A stretch of 41,421 bases of DNA, taken from a virus. The notes beneath the pieces were generated by a model that made no database searches, was not told the DNA's origin, and saw only the letters and a list, made by a program, of their open reading frames with translations. The DNA lies in IMG/VR virus record IMGVR_UViG_3300047300_000965, positions 1-41,421 of that record. One strand, given 5' to 3'. Each line of letters starts with the position of its first letter. Positions within the stretch are counted from its first letter, which is position 1. The translations under genes and the position numbers were made by a program. Positions 7,479 to 17,765 of the stretch are shown one piece after another.

Positions 7479-9953
7479 TTAGTATGTTCCGCCGTCAATA
7501 GTGATGGTCGAACCGTTGATTGTGCCGCCCGTAAGGGCAACATTAGATGGGATGTAGGCAGTAGTCTGCGTTGTTGCATCTCCGAACATCACACCATTCG
7601 TATCCACCTTGATGGCGGCGGTGGTATCTGGGGCTACGCCCACCCCAACCTTGCCATACTGGTCAATGACAAATCGGGTCGAGTCTGGGTTCGCAGAGTC
7701 CTCGATTTCGATGGCATTGCCAGTTCCATTCTGGGTGACACGGAGGGCGGCACTTGTGTTGCTGACGCTGACAATCTGCGGTGCGGAGAATGTGTTGGTG
7801 AAGTTTGTCGTAGCGGCGACATTCAAACCTCCGCCAAATGTCTTGAAGCGTAGAGCATTATCAATCCATACATCACCCGCTACGGTAGTTGTCGGGGCTG
7901 ACGACTGTGAGCCGATGTTGATGCTCGCTGTCGTGGCTGACGGCGTGAAATTGACCTTCCCCGTGAATGTCCCGCCAGACAGCAGGGCGTATCCAGAGAG
8001 GCTGACCCAAGTAAACGAGTAGTTTGAGTTACTCGCCTTGGCGAGAACTTCCCCTGCGAGACCACCAGACGGGACAGTTCCGTTTGAACCGATTGTGAGG
8101 TATCCAGCAGGGTTTGAGTTGAGCGGATAGCCAGCGGTCGTCTGGACGCTTGCATCGGCGAATGTGATGCCTGTCGGACGGATGGAGATTTCCTTCTCCT
8201 CGATGATTGGGTCATACGGATAGTTCGTATCTACGCCAGTCTGCTTACGATGGTTGATGGTGAAAAACGGAACATCATCACCAATACCACCATTGCTGTG
8301 TCTGATTGAAATTGTCCTGTCGTCAATTCCGCTCGGATATGGAGGATTTAGTCCGTGGGTCTTTGAGATGGTAACGCCTTGATAATCAATGCTTCCAGTC
8401 TCCTGCCTTCTTGATGCCCAGTCGGCGGCATTAAGATTTGAAAAGATAAACGATGCACCGCTATGCCCCAAAATGCCTTGTGAAAACCCATTGTTCACAA
8501 AAGCATATGATGACTTGAAGTAGTTTCCAGACCCTACAATCGAAAGACTACCCTGCATAGTCTGCTCGGATGTGGTAGTCTTTGACACGAGTCCAGAAAC
8601 ATCAACTGTGACGCTGGCTGTCGTCTGTTTTGAGCCATCTGGGAAGGTAACGCCAGTAGCCTCCATCTTGGTCATACCAGAGCCATCTTGGACAGAGACG
8701 ACATCGTGGGTTACGAGCGTGACATTCACTCCGCCAGCCGACTCTACACCAAAGCCCCAACCTCCTACCTCGGAGTCGGAGACACCGTTGTAGAAGTCAA
8801 GGACGGCATTGGCATTCATCGTTCCGCCATCCTTCGTCACATAGTTCAGAAGCGTGGAATTGAGGTCAGCCTGTGAGATGGGGTTATCGAACGGAATTGG
8901 GGAATAAGTCCCCTGTCCGATGACTTCGGCTACAATTCGGCAAGTGGTTTGCAGAACAGTCGAGACGGTCGAGCCAGTCGTGACTTCGATTTCGAGGACT
9001 GTATCGACATACGATGCTCCGCCAAGTAGGGCTGAAACCTCGTAGTTGTTCAGCGAGATAGCCCCCGTGATGTAGTCGTATCCGATGATGCCAGAGGCAT
9101 CACCGTCATCCGTGATGTAATTGTATGCTACCGAGTTGGTCGTGAACGGCAGGATGGTGATGTCCCAAGAGTAGAGTCCAGACTTGGACACCAAGACAGA
9201 GTTGGCTGGAAGCCCGATGGCATTGATGACCTCCTGCTCCGTTGCGAAAACGGAGATTGGCTTGGACTTCCAAGAACCTCCGCTACCACCTGTATATGTC
9301 CCGCTGACGGCGAATGTGCCGTCCTTCGGGGCTGGCGTAATCTCGACTCGGCTCGTGTTGCTGTCGAGGGCTGTGACCGTGAGGACTGGGGCGGTAGAGG
9401 ATGTCCAAGTGGATTGGTAAGCCACAGGGATTTGCTTCAACTTGATGTGCCAAACGCCTCGTGTGGTCGCCGAGCCAGTCTTGATTTGGCTTACTGACGC
9501 ATATGAGGACGGGATGAGGTTTGACGCATCCGTTGTGAAAATTGACGAGAGTCCTACCTTATTGTTGAATGTGACTCGGTATGTCGTCCCGCCGTTCACA
9601 AGAGCGACCGTCACCCCTCCATCCGTGATGATTTCTGGGATGAGGTTGAGGGCAGACTCGACCGAGGCGGCTGTCTCATTGTAGTCGAACTCGACCTGCG
9701 ATGAGCCGTATGCCAAAATCCAAGTTCCAGATGTCGGTAGCGAGTCTGGGTTCCCGATAGCCAGTTTGTATGAACTTCCAGCGGTGGGCAACTCGATGGA
9801 CGAGTTCGCCGTTCGCTTCAAGAAGTGGACATCCAGTTCAAAGTTATCCCCCTGCTTGAAGGTAGGTGCGTTCGCAACGGCGTTCGTATTGAACCCAGTC
9901 AGCAGGTTGTTGGTATCCGTATCGACCCAGAGGGTAACCGAGGACTTATTCAT
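7479..9953 (-). CDS. Tail fibre protein (second fibre gene), 824 aa
   Basis: An 824-residue fibre protein. Its first ~370 residues (VTLWVDTDTNNLLTGFN, FKQGDNFELDVHFLKR and onward) align by eye with the N-terminal region of the upstream 673-aa protein: both share a KQGD-x4-L strand, a Y-N-x-T/S-A VEsALN segment, KQxPVAY and a LLGGA-x-Y/S-VD block. This suggests a common anchoring domain. The C-terminal third (from about residue 640) has fibre repeats, including ALRVTQNGTGNAIEIEDS followed by a GKVGVGVAPD turn, shared with the downstream fibre. So it combines the N-terminal module of one neighbour with the C-terminal module of the other. Leader: CTGACATCACGACATAACAAATG, with no Shine-Dalgarno. 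Confidence 0.75.
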   Translation of the reverse strand: MNKSSVTLWVDTDTNNLLTGFNTNAVANAPTFKQGDNFELDVHFLKRTANSSIELPTAGSSYKLAIGNPDSLPTSGTWILAYGSSQVEFDYNETAASVESALNLIPEIITDGGVTVALVNGGTTYRVTFNNKVGLSSIFTTDASNLIPSSYASVSQIKTGSATTRGVWHIKLKQIPVAYQSTWTSSTAPVLTVTALDSNTSRVEITPAPKDGTFAVSGTYTGGSGGSWKSKPISVFATEQEVINAIGLPANSVLVSKSGLYSWDITILPFTTNSVAYNYITDDGDASGIIGYDYITGAISLNNYEVSALLGGASYVDTVLEIEVTTGSTVSTVLQTTCRIVAEVIGQGTYSPIPFDNPISQADLNSTLLNYVTKDGGTMNANAVLDFYNGVSDSEVGGWGFGVESAGGVNVTLVTHDVVSVQDGSGMTKMEATGVTFPDGSKQTTASVTVDVSGLVSKTTTSEQTMQGSLSIVGSGNYFKSSYAFVNNGFSQGILGHSGASFIFSNLNAADWASRRQETGSIDYQGVTISKTHGLNPPYPSGIDDRTISIRHSNGGIGDDVPFFTINHRKQTGVDTNYPYDPIIEEKEISIRPTGITFADASVQTTAGYPLNSNPAGYLTIGSNGTVPSGGLAGEVLAKASNSNYSFTWVSLSGYALLSGGTFTGKVNFTPSATTASINIGSQSSAPTTTVAGDVWIDNALRFKTFGGGLNVAATTNFTNTFSAPQIVSVSNTSAALRVTQNGTGNAIEIEDSANPDSTRFVIDQYGKVGVGVAPDTTAAIKVDTNGVMFGDATTQTTAYIPSNVALTGGTINGSTITIDGGTY

Positions 9954-9979
9954 TTGTTATGTCGTGATGTCAGCCAGCC

Positions 9980-12001
9980 TTACGGGTAGTTTCTGGCTGG
10001 AATTGCCCAAGTATTGCCATTTACAACGATGATTACCTCGTGGTCATAACGGACACCCGTAAGGTTGCCGCTCACCGAGTTCGGAATGTATGAAGCCGAT
10101 GGGTTCGGACGGACATACGCATTGTCAAGCGTGTAGGTCTTGTATGAAAGGAGTGCCGATGTCGTAATCATCGGGTTCGTTGAGGACGGCGTTTCCGAAT
10201 ACAGTATGGACGCATACTGGTCTGACGACAGGGCATTCCCAGAGTTCGTCTCGATGTTCGTGATACGGCTATCCAGCGATGATAGACTGCTTTGCAGATA
10301 TATTACATCGGAGATGTTGTGCTGGTGGACGGTATTCGCCTTCTGGGCGAGACCCGAGTCGAACTGGGTCGTAGTTACGAAATTAGCCGTATTCGTATTG
10401 AAGTCAGAAATGGTCAGTTTTGAGTTCAATTCTGCCGTAAGCCCATCCACCTGTGAGATGGTATGGGTATGGGACGAGTTTGCCTTGGCGGCGAGCGATG
10501 TGGTTATCGTATTGATGGTATCGTCCAGCCCGATGACATCAGCCGTAGCGTGGGTATGAACCGTGTTTGCCTTGCCCGCCAGAGCCGCTGAAAGACCCGT
10601 AATGGAGGAGATGGCTTGCGTGTGGCTCAAAGGGGCGTAGCCGCCCAACTGGGAGGCAACAGAAGCCTCTGTGGCGAACAGGTTGGTGGCAGACGGGGCG
10701 GTAGCCCCCGTGATAGCCGCTCTTTGGTTTACGGTAAGAGCCGTGGCTTCAAGACCAGAGACCCTGTTGTCGATGCCAGCGACCTGCGTGGCAAGACCAG
10801 CCACATCGGTGCTACCGCCTACGGCTCCGATGTTGTTTCGTGCTTGGAGTTTCTGGGCATCCGAAAGGGCTTGGCTCGTGTCGTAGCGGATTACCGAGTC
10901 GATGGGCATAACCTCGGAGCGAGACACGATGGTGTAGTCAGCCTCGTCAATGAGGTCGTTTACGATTACGACAGGAGTTTGGACAAGGGTCGTTCTGACC
11001 CCAGACTGGACGGTCTCGATTTCAAGGACAGCATCAACGGATGCCGCCCCTCCGAGTAGGTTCTCTACTTCGACATTATTGAGTGAAAGTTCGCAATACT
11101 TGGACGAAAATGACTTAATACCACTTCCGATTGCGGTGAGATTTGAGACGGATGTCAGCGATGTGCTGATGTCCCACGAGTATGAACCCGTCTTTTCGAC
11201 CGTAAACTCGCCTTTATCGGCGGTTTGGAGGTAGAAGTCCAAAATGGATGCGATGGTCTGTGCGGTCGCATCAACAGAGATAGCCTCTGTGGTAATAGTG
11301 CCTACTGGCGTGTATGCGAATTGGAGTGCGAATGTGCCTCCGAGTGGCTGGCGAGACAGCGATACTCTCCAAGTCTTGTTGTCCCCCGTGAACTGCGGGG
11401 TGTTAATGACGGAAACCGAAACCTCGGAAGGCTCTTGGTTCGTGAAGGTCTCCGTGTAAGCCACAGGCGACTGCTTGATGCGGACTTGGAAAATGGCTCT
11501 GGCGGAAGCCGAGCCAGCACGAGCCTCGATGATGCCGATGCTCGATGTCGGGAACAGGTCGTTCTCCTTGAACGAGATGGTATTGCTCAATACGCCAGCC
11601 TCATTGAAGAAGATGCGGTATGAGCCGCCTTGCAGGGACACGGTAACGCCGCCAACGGCTGTGATGGTAGAAAGGGCGTTGAGGGCGGTTTCGACCTCCG
11701 TAGCCGAGGCGTTGTATTGGAGCGGAGTAGTCTCACCAGAACCAAATGTCAGCGTGAATGTCCCGTATGTAGGAGACTTCTCAACCACCCCGATAGCCAG
11801 CGAAATCGTGGCTGACGGAGAGAACCCGACCTCCACCATCGTTGAGGTATTTGTCTGCGAGTCCTTAACCCAATGCAGTTCAATTCCAATCGTATCGCCC
11901 TGCTTCAAGATGGGGGCTACGGCTTGGGTGTTTGACTGCCATCCTTGGAGGAGCAGGTTCTTGTCAGAATTGACAAAGAGGGTTAGTGCTGGGTTCGGCA
12001 T
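9980..12001 (-). CDS. Tail fibre / tail-tip protein (first fibre gene), 673 aa
   Basis: A 673-residue protein. Residues 1 to about 375 form the same putative anchoring region as the next gene downstream (LTLFVNSDKNLLLQGWQ, LKQGDTIGIELHW, LQYNASATEVETALN, KQSPVAY, LLGGAASVD). The second half carries fibre-like repeats: YDTSQALSDAQKLQARNNIG, a motif common at the head of phage fibre shafts, SHTQAISSITGLSAALAGK, and several HTHxISQVxGL units. These units are typical of trimeric fibre shafts. The C-terminus (ITTSALLSYKTYTLDNAY...) may be a tip domain. A TTGACA lies 13 bases before the ATG. Function in host binding is inferred. Confidence 0.7.
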   Translation of the reverse strand: MPNPALTLFVNSDKNLLLQGWQSNTQAVAPILKQGDTIGIELHWVKDSQTNTSTMVEVGFSPSATISLAIGVVEKSPTYGTFTLTFGSGETTPLQYNASATEVETALNALSTITAVGGVTVSLQGGSYRIFFNEAGVLSNTISFKENDLFPTSSIGIIEARAGSASARAIFQVRIKQSPVAYTETFTNQEPSEVSVSVINTPQFTGDNKTWRVSLSRQPLGGTFALQFAYTPVGTITTEAISVDATAQTIASILDFYLQTADKGEFTVEKTGSYSWDISTSLTSVSNLTAIGSGIKSFSSKYCELSLNNVEVENLLGGAASVDAVLEIETVQSGVRTTLVQTPVVIVNDLIDEADYTIVSRSEVMPIDSVIRYDTSQALSDAQKLQARNNIGAVGGSTDVAGLATQVAGIDNRVSGLEATALTVNQRAAITGATAPSATNLFATEASVASQLGGYAPLSHTQAISSITGLSAALAGKANTVHTHATADVIGLDDTINTITTSLAAKANSSHTHTISQVDGLTAELNSKLTISDFNTNTANFVTTTQFDSGLAQKANTVHQHNISDVIYLQSSLSSLDSRITNIETNSGNALSSDQYASILYSETPSSTNPMITTSALLSYKTYTLDNAYVRPNPSASYIPNSVSGNLTGVRYDHEVIIVVNGNTWAIPARNYP

Positions 12002-12020
12002 AGTTTTTGAGTAATGTCAA

Positions 12021-13838
12021 TTAAGGTAGGCTGATGCTCGTGACAACGAAATCCGAGATGTAAGACATACCGTTTTCAATCGGGTCACCACATCTGATGC
12101 TGACCAGACCCCCTTGACCATCAGAAACCCAGATTTCACCTCCGATTGGGAAGTCAAAGAACGGAACGAATACATCCTTCCCATCATCCTTCATCTTTGC
12201 CGTCTTGCGGTTCACGGTAACCGACCAAGGGATTTCGCCAGCGGGTAGGTCTCCCAACTCATCAGAAAATATGAACCTTGAACCAGCCGAGATTGGGAAT
12301 GAGCCGCCATAGCCATAATACCAGTTGTTCCACCATCCCCAAAAACCCCACCAGTAAGCGGAAACGCCTCCGCCAACCCAAGCAAAGCCAGAATAAGTTT
12401 TTGTCGTATCGCAGACCTTCTTCTTCAAGATAATCCATCCAGAGATGGTAGTGCCAGTCTCATTGTCATCGTCCCAGTTCCACTCTGCGAGCGGAGCCGA
12501 AATCTCCATACGCCACCAGCATTCGCAATCGAATGTCTGCTTGTTGTTCCGCAGACTCTCCATCAATGGGACTGTGTATGAAAGTTGGTATCTTTGGAGG
12601 TAGAAACCGCTCGCATTGGGAACCTCAAAAACGCCTTGTGCCCCGACCGTATTGTCTGGAATGACAATAGTATCTTGAATGCCCTTTTCTACGCTGAAAG
12701 AAAACGAGTAGCGTTTTCTGATGTATTTGTATGACTTTACGGATGTGGATTGGGCAAGAGCCTTCCAGCCGCCAGCCTCTGGGATGTCTCCATCGATGTA
12801 GAAGCCCTTGATGACTGGGGCGATGCCTTGGACATTGAAGTTCGATGACTTCGGGTCAAAGAACGGGTTGTCGTGAATGCCTACATTGGCTGTATCTACT
12901 GGTGTGATTTGCCAAGGTTGTGCATCGACTTGTGGGAATTGCTCAAATCCATCAAATGAGATGGCTGGCAATTCAATCGGAGACCCCTCCGAATAAATGA
13001 CAACATTTTTGCTTTGTTCAAACCACCAAGATGGGAAGCGGTATCGGAAATCGTAAGACTCGTTACGCTTGAAGTTGTATGGCTCACCAGTATCGGCACG
13101 GGGATACAGGGTAGGGTTTGGGCAATAGTCTGGAACTGCCTCCCAAGGAGTCTGCTCGTCCGCAGGACGGTCTGCGTTCTTGAAGTAGTGCGTCTCGTTC
13201 AGCGTGAGCATTTTGCCACGCTCGTTGAACATACGCTCTGCCCTTCTTCCGTTGTTGGCGATTGTGGCGTAGTGATTGTCGTTATCGACAAAGAAATTGG
13301 GCGGAACATCGCCCTCAAACATCCAAGTATCCCAGAGGTCATCGGCGGGTGAACCACCTGCCTGTTCTTCCTTGGTTTCGTAGCCTACCTCACCTTGACC
13401 AGACTTGTTGAAGTTTCCTTGGTAAACATAGTCGAGGTAGCACTTGTATGGGCGGAGCGAAATCTTGATGGCTGGGAAGATGGGTGAGCCATTCTTCCAT
13501 TGGATTTTGCCCCGTGCTTTGACTACGAGGTTGTCTGGTTTTGAGCCGACAGGTATGGATGCTGGGTAGTTCTGGAACGGTTGCAGGATGGTGCAGAGGG
13601 CATTTGCGTTATCATTGAACCCATCATTCGGAGTTCCATCTCGGCTATCGACATACTTCACGCCGATGACGATGTGGCTTGGGTCACGGAGGCTGGCTCC
13701 TACTATGCCTTCCCAGTTGGTGAACTCCTCGTCAGCCTCAACGAAATCCGCCATATCCCGTGTCTGACCAAGCAGACAGTTACACGCCGCTATGCGGAGT
13801 GGGATGCCGTTTGATTGAATGAAGTTGCTTTCAGCCAT
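12021..13838 (-). CDS. Large tail-tip protein, 605 aa
   Basis: A 605-residue protein of unknown family. The start at 13838 (MAESNFIQSNGIPL) overlaps the previous stop as TAATG and replaces a longer frame that would need a TTG start. It is rich in Trp, Tyr and Gly, with an aromatic segment near residues 480-510 (WVGGGVSAYWWGFWGWWNN) that could be exposed on the particle. No signal peptide, transmembrane helix or catalytic motif is visible. Its position between the tape measure and the fibres argues for a tail hub or tip component. Confidence 0.6.
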   Translation of the reverse strand: MAESNFIQSNGIPLRIAACNCLLGQTRDMADFVEADEEFTNWEGIVGASLRDPSHIVIGVKYVDSRDGTPNDGFNDNANALCTILQPFQNYPASIPVGSKPDNLVVKARGKIQWKNGSPIFPAIKISLRPYKCYLDYVYQGNFNKSGQGEVGYETKEEQAGGSPADDLWDTWMFEGDVPPNFFVDNDNHYATIANNGRRAERMFNERGKMLTLNETHYFKNADRPADEQTPWEAVPDYCPNPTLYPRADTGEPYNFKRNESYDFRYRFPSWWFEQSKNVVIYSEGSPIELPAISFDGFEQFPQVDAQPWQITPVDTANVGIHDNPFFDPKSSNFNVQGIAPVIKGFYIDGDIPEAGGWKALAQSTSVKSYKYIRKRYSFSFSVEKGIQDTIVIPDNTVGAQGVFEVPNASGFYLQRYQLSYTVPLMESLRNNKQTFDCECWWRMEISAPLAEWNWDDDNETGTTISGWIILKKKVCDTTKTYSGFAWVGGGVSAYWWGFWGWWNNWYYGYGGSFPISAGSRFIFSDELGDLPAGEIPWSVTVNRKTAKMKDDGKDVFVPFFDFPIGGEIWVSDGQGGLVSIRCGDPIENGMSYISDFVVTSISLP

Positions 13839-14911
13839 TAGAGTCCTGTGAACCAATAGACGGCTGGCTTGTTGCTGGAAGGCTTGAAACGCTCGCCCCA
13901 GAGCGAGTTCTGGACGAGTTGCGTGATGGTGTATTGGACGGTGGCTGACTGACCGCTACCCTTCCGTTCGCCCTTCACACGACCAAGGTTCACATACGCA
14001 GTAGAGTCGTTAGAGGTCGGAACATCACCGTTTGACACGACAACGACCGCATCGGTCGGGAACTCCTCGTTGTCACCAGAAACTTCCAAATAGACATTGT
14101 AAGTTCCAGCACCGACTTCGACCCCGCCATTCACATCATCTCCAAGGTCGGTTCCGTCAGCGTAGGTCGCTGGGAAGTTGTTGATTTCACCATAATCAAC
14201 GCACACCCAGTCGGCATTGTCCTGTCGGACAATCTTAATTTTCCAAGCGTGTGACTCACCCCCGCCATCGGCAAAGATGTCGCTCTGAACGCCTTGAAAA
14301 ACTTGCCCTTTTTCATCGATATGGCAGAGGATATACCAGTTGTCGCCAGTCTGCGGTGCGACATCTGAAAACTTCATTACGAACTGCATCGTGCCTACAT
14401 ACGGCTGTGTGAGTTCTGATGTGCCAGTCTCCCCCTTGTATTCGCTCCACTCGATGTAGTAGTAGCCCTCTTTCTTGACGAGGACGAGCGGGTCAAGGTC
14501 GTTGATGAACTCTGTGCTTGTGAAATCGTTGCCCTCGATGTCGATGAAAACGGGGCGGGCAGACATCAGCGTAGCCGAGTCTGGGTAGAGTTTTGTTTTG
14601 TATTTCCAAGAGTTCTTGCGGCGACTTGCGACACCCCGTCCCCAGCAGTTTCCGATGGTCACATAGATGCCACCACGGTGTGGTGTGCAAGCCCACGGGA
14701 ACAGGTTGTCTGGCTGGCGTATGTCCAGCGTAGTGCCTCCCGATGACTGGGATGATACCTTGTATCCCTTGCCAGAACGGATGGTCGCCCTGTCGATGCC
14801 AGTAGCCAATCCGCTGATGTGGCTTGGCTTCAACTCTCCTCCGCCACCCACATTGGGCAAGCCAGTCCCTGTCGGGATGCGTCCCTTGAAGTCTGGGTAG
14901 TTGTTGGGCAT
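13838..14911 (-). CDS. Tail-tip associated protein, 357 aa
   Basis: A 357-residue protein. The first ~50 residues are Gly/Pro rich (GTGLPNVGGGGELKPSHI) and look flexible; the remainder is predicted beta-rich with many Trp, Tyr and Asp turns. It overlaps both neighbours by TAATG junctions, so it belongs to one translationally coupled tail-tip unit. I see no hydrolase motif. Baseplate or tip structural protein is inferred only from position downstream of the tape measure. Confidence 0.6.
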   Translation of the reverse strand: MPNNYPDFKGRIPTGTGLPNVGGGGELKPSHISGLATGIDRATIRSGKGYKVSSQSSGGTTLDIRQPDNLFPWACTPHRGGIYVTIGNCWGRGVASRRKNSWKYKTKLYPDSATLMSARPVFIDIEGNDFTSTEFINDLDPLVLVKKEGYYYIEWSEYKGETGTSELTQPYVGTMQFVMKFSDVAPQTGDNWYILCHIDEKGQVFQGVQSDIFADGGGESHAWKIKIVRQDNADWVCVDYGEINNFPATYADGTDLGDDVNGGVEVGAGTYNVYLEVSGDNEEFPTDAVVVVSNGDVPTSNDSTAYVNLGRVKGERKGSGQSATVQYTITQLVQNSLWGERFKPSSNKPAVYWFTGL

Positions 14912-15708
14912 TATGCTCCGAACTCCTTATAGATTTTCGGGTTCCAAGGCTTTCCTCGGGTCGAGAGCGTCCATTCGGTCTGAACACGGTAGATGTTGCC
15001 GTATTCGTTGCAGGAGGCGTTCGTGAGGAGCCAGTTTCCGCCGCCGCCAATAGCCCCGCCAGCGGGGACAGTTGAGCATCCGTATGGAGTGCTTCTTGTC
15101 TTACCAAGACCGCCCATAACGCCACCTACGACAGAACCATTGCTGGTGCTGAATGTGACACGGCAAACTGTCTGCGGGGTGAGATACGACTCGATGCCAG
15201 CAAGGTCGTCTGGGGCATCGATGGTGAAGGCTTCAAACTCATTCTTGTCGTCCGTCTTTACATAGTTCTTCCAGACGGTAGGAGTTCCTGCTCCTTCGCC
15301 ATCACCAGCCGTCCCCTTCTCCTCGATAGCCAGTTCCTCGAAATCTGGGTGGAAGATGATGCTCGTCTCTGATGTGGACGATGTGACCTCCCATTCGCCA
15401 GCGGACTGGCTTCCGCTTTCGAGACCGATGTAGTCGGCTTGGCAGTAGCCAAACTCGTTCTTACCTTGGTTGAACGCTATCTTGTAGCATTTGAGGCGAC
15501 CATCCGCAGGATGGGCATCGCCCTTTCTTGGCAAGCCAGACGGAATTGTGTTCGGCTTATTTTCAAAGTAGAAACGGACGCTCGACTCCAAAACGCCACG
15601 ACCGTCATTGGAAATAGACCAATCGGATTGCGGTGTCTTGTTCGGGACATTGCCCCGTGTAACAACCCCACTTGTGACTGGTCTCGAATTGATGTTGGGT
15701 GCTGTCAT
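14911..15708 (-). CDS. Tail protein downstream of tape measure, 265 aa
   Basis: A 265-residue, beta-rich, mildly acidic protein, not recognised. It is the first gene after the tape measure, where siphophages usually encode the distal tail or hub proteins, so that role is likely though unproven. It contains a Gly-rich loop at about residues 195-228 (GGVMGGLGK, GGAIGGGGNW) and four Cys residues. It starts 5 bases after the tape measure stop with leader CATAATTACTATG, an AT-rich start context seen at several genes here. Confidence 0.6.
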   Translation of the reverse strand: MTAPNINSRPVTSGVVTRGNVPNKTPQSDWSISNDGRGVLESSVRFYFENKPNTIPSGLPRKGDAHPADGRLKCYKIAFNQGKNEFGYCQADYIGLESGSQSAGEWEVTSSTSETSIIFHPDFEELAIEEKGTAGDGEGAGTPTVWKNYVKTDDKNEFEAFTIDAPDDLAGIESYLTPQTVCRVTFSTSNGSVVGGVMGGLGKTRSTPYGCSTVPAGGAIGGGGNWLLTNASCNEYGNIYRVQTEWTLSTRGKPWNPKIYKEFGA

Positions 15709-15713
15709 AGTAA

Positions 15714-17765
15714 TTATGGTTGGTTGTCGCTTGCCAGAGAGGCGGCGGCTGTGTCGCCAGTAAGTCCCTTGTCTCGGAGAGTATCGAACGATGAGAGACC
15801 GCCACGCTGGCGTTCCACCATCTTCTGGATGCCCTCACGGATGATTTTGAGTTCGGACAACTGGTCTTTTGTAAGGGCAAGAATGCCACCAGCGTTTGAG
15901 GCGGCTACCGCACCGCCACCACCAATCTTCGCCATAGCATCAGCCTTGACGACCTTGGCTCCCATAGCGGCTTGGTTCATATCGGACTCGGAGGCGAGGA
16001 TGTTGCCCATACTCTTCCCGAGTTCTGCTCGGAGTTGCTGACCGAGTGGTGTCTTGTCGGCTTCCTCTTGACCGCCTACGCTTTCAACGAATGCGGCGTA
16101 TTCCTTCTTCTGGCGTTCGTAGAGGTCGTATTGGTCTTTGAACTTGGCGGCTTTGATTTGGGCATCGGACTTACCCTCCGCTTTCATCTGACGCTCACGG
16201 ATTTTGTCAGCCACATCAGCGAACACGCTGAATGTCTTGGATTTTTCCTTGGCAAGAGTTTCAGCCGCAGTCTTTTCCTTCTTGGCGAGTTCGTCAGCCT
16301 TCTTCTTGGCTTCATTGGCTATCTCACGCTCGACAGCGAGGAGTCCTTTCTTGGCTTGGAGACGCTTTGTATCCGCCTCGATGTAGGCATCAGAAGCCTC
16401 CGTAGCCAGCATCAGTTGCTCACGCTCAATGTCGCTCAAAGTCTTGCCACCAGCGGTGGCTTTCTTGACGGCATCATCCTTCAACTTTTGAAGTTCCTGT
16501 TCGGCAGAAAGAACGGCGGCTTGGGCATCAGCCTTCTTACGGGCATTCGCATCCTCAATTTCGCCCTCACGCTTCAAGTCATCTTGGGCTTCTTGACGCT
16601 TCTTTCTCAACTCCTCTGACTTATCAAGTTCAGCCTTGGTCTTTGGCTTTGTGTATGTTCGTCCTTCTGAACGACCACCTTTATCGCCAGAACCGTAGCC
16701 AGCCCCAATGTCCTTGAAGCCATCAACGACATCCATCGCATCTTCCTTGATGCCACGACCTGTTGCTTTGAGCGTCTTGCCAGCCTCCTTGAACATAGCC
16801 TCGCCACCCGCTTGGATGTTCTTACCCCATTCGATAGCCCCATCGCCGACTTCCTCCATTGACTCGCCAGCCTTGCCTAACCCTGGAATATGCTTGATAA
16901 ATCCTCCAACTGCCTTGTTGAGTCTGCCCCAAGCCTCAACTTGTGCCCCAACAAGCCAAAGGATACCTCCGAGGATTGCCTCAAAGGCGGCAAATGCACC
17001 GCCGCCGATGACCTTGACGACCATCGAGATGACATTGAGAAGTATCTTCAAAATCTGGACGATTGGGTTGAGGACAACGCCAAGGCTTGCAAAGCCTACG
17101 CTTATAGCGTCCCAGAACTTCTCCCACGCATCTTTCATTGCGGCGTTCTGACCAATCATAAGACTGGTCTGGACTGAATTGCCCTGCATCAGTTTCTTTT
17201 GCCCTTCGGAGCCAGCATCGATAACGCCAGCCAGCATCGCTCCGTTTGCCTTGAAGATGGCTGTCATAGCCTCCATTTTTTGCCCATCGTCACCGATTTC
17301 GTTGAGGCTGTCGGAGATTTTACCAAACAAGGCAGTCGGGTCATTAAGACCGTTCTTCAAGTCCTCGGTAGTAATGCCGAGTTGCTTCATCGTCTGTGCC
17401 GCCTCGGAGGTAGGGTCTGCCAGAGCCTCTGCGGCGATACCCTTAATCTGGTTGAAGCCCTTGAAGATAGAACGGGTAGATGCCCCCGTTTCCTCGGACA
17501 GTTTGTTCAGTTCTGCGACCTTGGCTGGCTCGATGCCGAGCCTCGCCCCCTGCTGTTGGAACTTCTTGGCTTCCGCAGTCACCTGCGACATCGTGCTTGT
17601 GACCATCCCAATCGCCTTCTGTGCCATCGCCGCCGCCGAGATGGTGGACATCAAGGACGAGTTAATCTGCGAGCGGAAGTTCTGAATGTAGCCCCCAGCC
17701 CGAGCAAACACCGCCGAAACGGATGAGTGCTGGACGGCACGGAGTAGGATTGTAATTGGGTTCAT
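15714..17765 (-). CDS. Tail tape measure protein
   Basis: A 683-residue protein with typical tape measure architecture: a helical N-terminus (MNPITILLRAVQHSSVSAVF), a segment with the KVAELNKLSEETGAS and QLGITTEDLK patterns found in phage tape measures, a long hydrophobic centre (about 225-285, LNPIVQILKILLNVISMVVK and onward) and a Lys/Glu/Ala coiled coil (about 385-560). Tape measures set tail length at about 0.15 nm per residue, which predicts a tail of about 100 nm. It overlaps the upstream chaperone-like gene by 4 bases. It may also form a channel during DNA ejection. No lysozyme or peptidase domain is visible. Confidence 0.9.
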   Translation of the reverse strand: MNPITILLRAVQHSSVSAVFARAGGYIQNFRSQINSSLMSTISAAAMAQKAIGMVTSTMSQVTAEAKKFQQQGARLGIEPAKVAELNKLSEETGASTRSIFKGFNQIKGIAAEALADPTSEAAQTMKQLGITTEDLKNGLNDPTALFGKISDSLNEIGDDGQKMEAMTAIFKANGAMLAGVIDAGSEGQKKLMQGNSVQTSLMIGQNAAMKDAWEKFWDAISVGFASLGVVLNPIVQILKILLNVISMVVKVIGGGAFAAFEAILGGILWLVGAQVEAWGRLNKAVGGFIKHIPGLGKAGESMEEVGDGAIEWGKNIQAGGEAMFKEAGKTLKATGRGIKEDAMDVVDGFKDIGAGYGSGDKGGRSEGRTYTKPKTKAELDKSEELRKKRQEAQDDLKREGEIEDANARKKADAQAAVLSAEQELQKLKDDAVKKATAGGKTLSDIEREQLMLATEASDAYIEADTKRLQAKKGLLAVEREIANEAKKKADELAKKEKTAAETLAKEKSKTFSVFADVADKIRERQMKAEGKSDAQIKAAKFKDQYDLYERQKKEYAAFVESVGGQEEADKTPLGQQLRAELGKSMGNILASESDMNQAAMGAKVVKADAMAKIGGGGAVAASNAGGILALTKDQLSELKIIREGIQKMVERQRGGLSSFDTLRDKGLTGDTAAASLASDNQP

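Noticed and set aside
15972-16619. 215-codon plus-strand open frame
   Set aside because: Antisense of the tape measure coiled coil; Leu/Phe-rich product is typical of a shadow frame.
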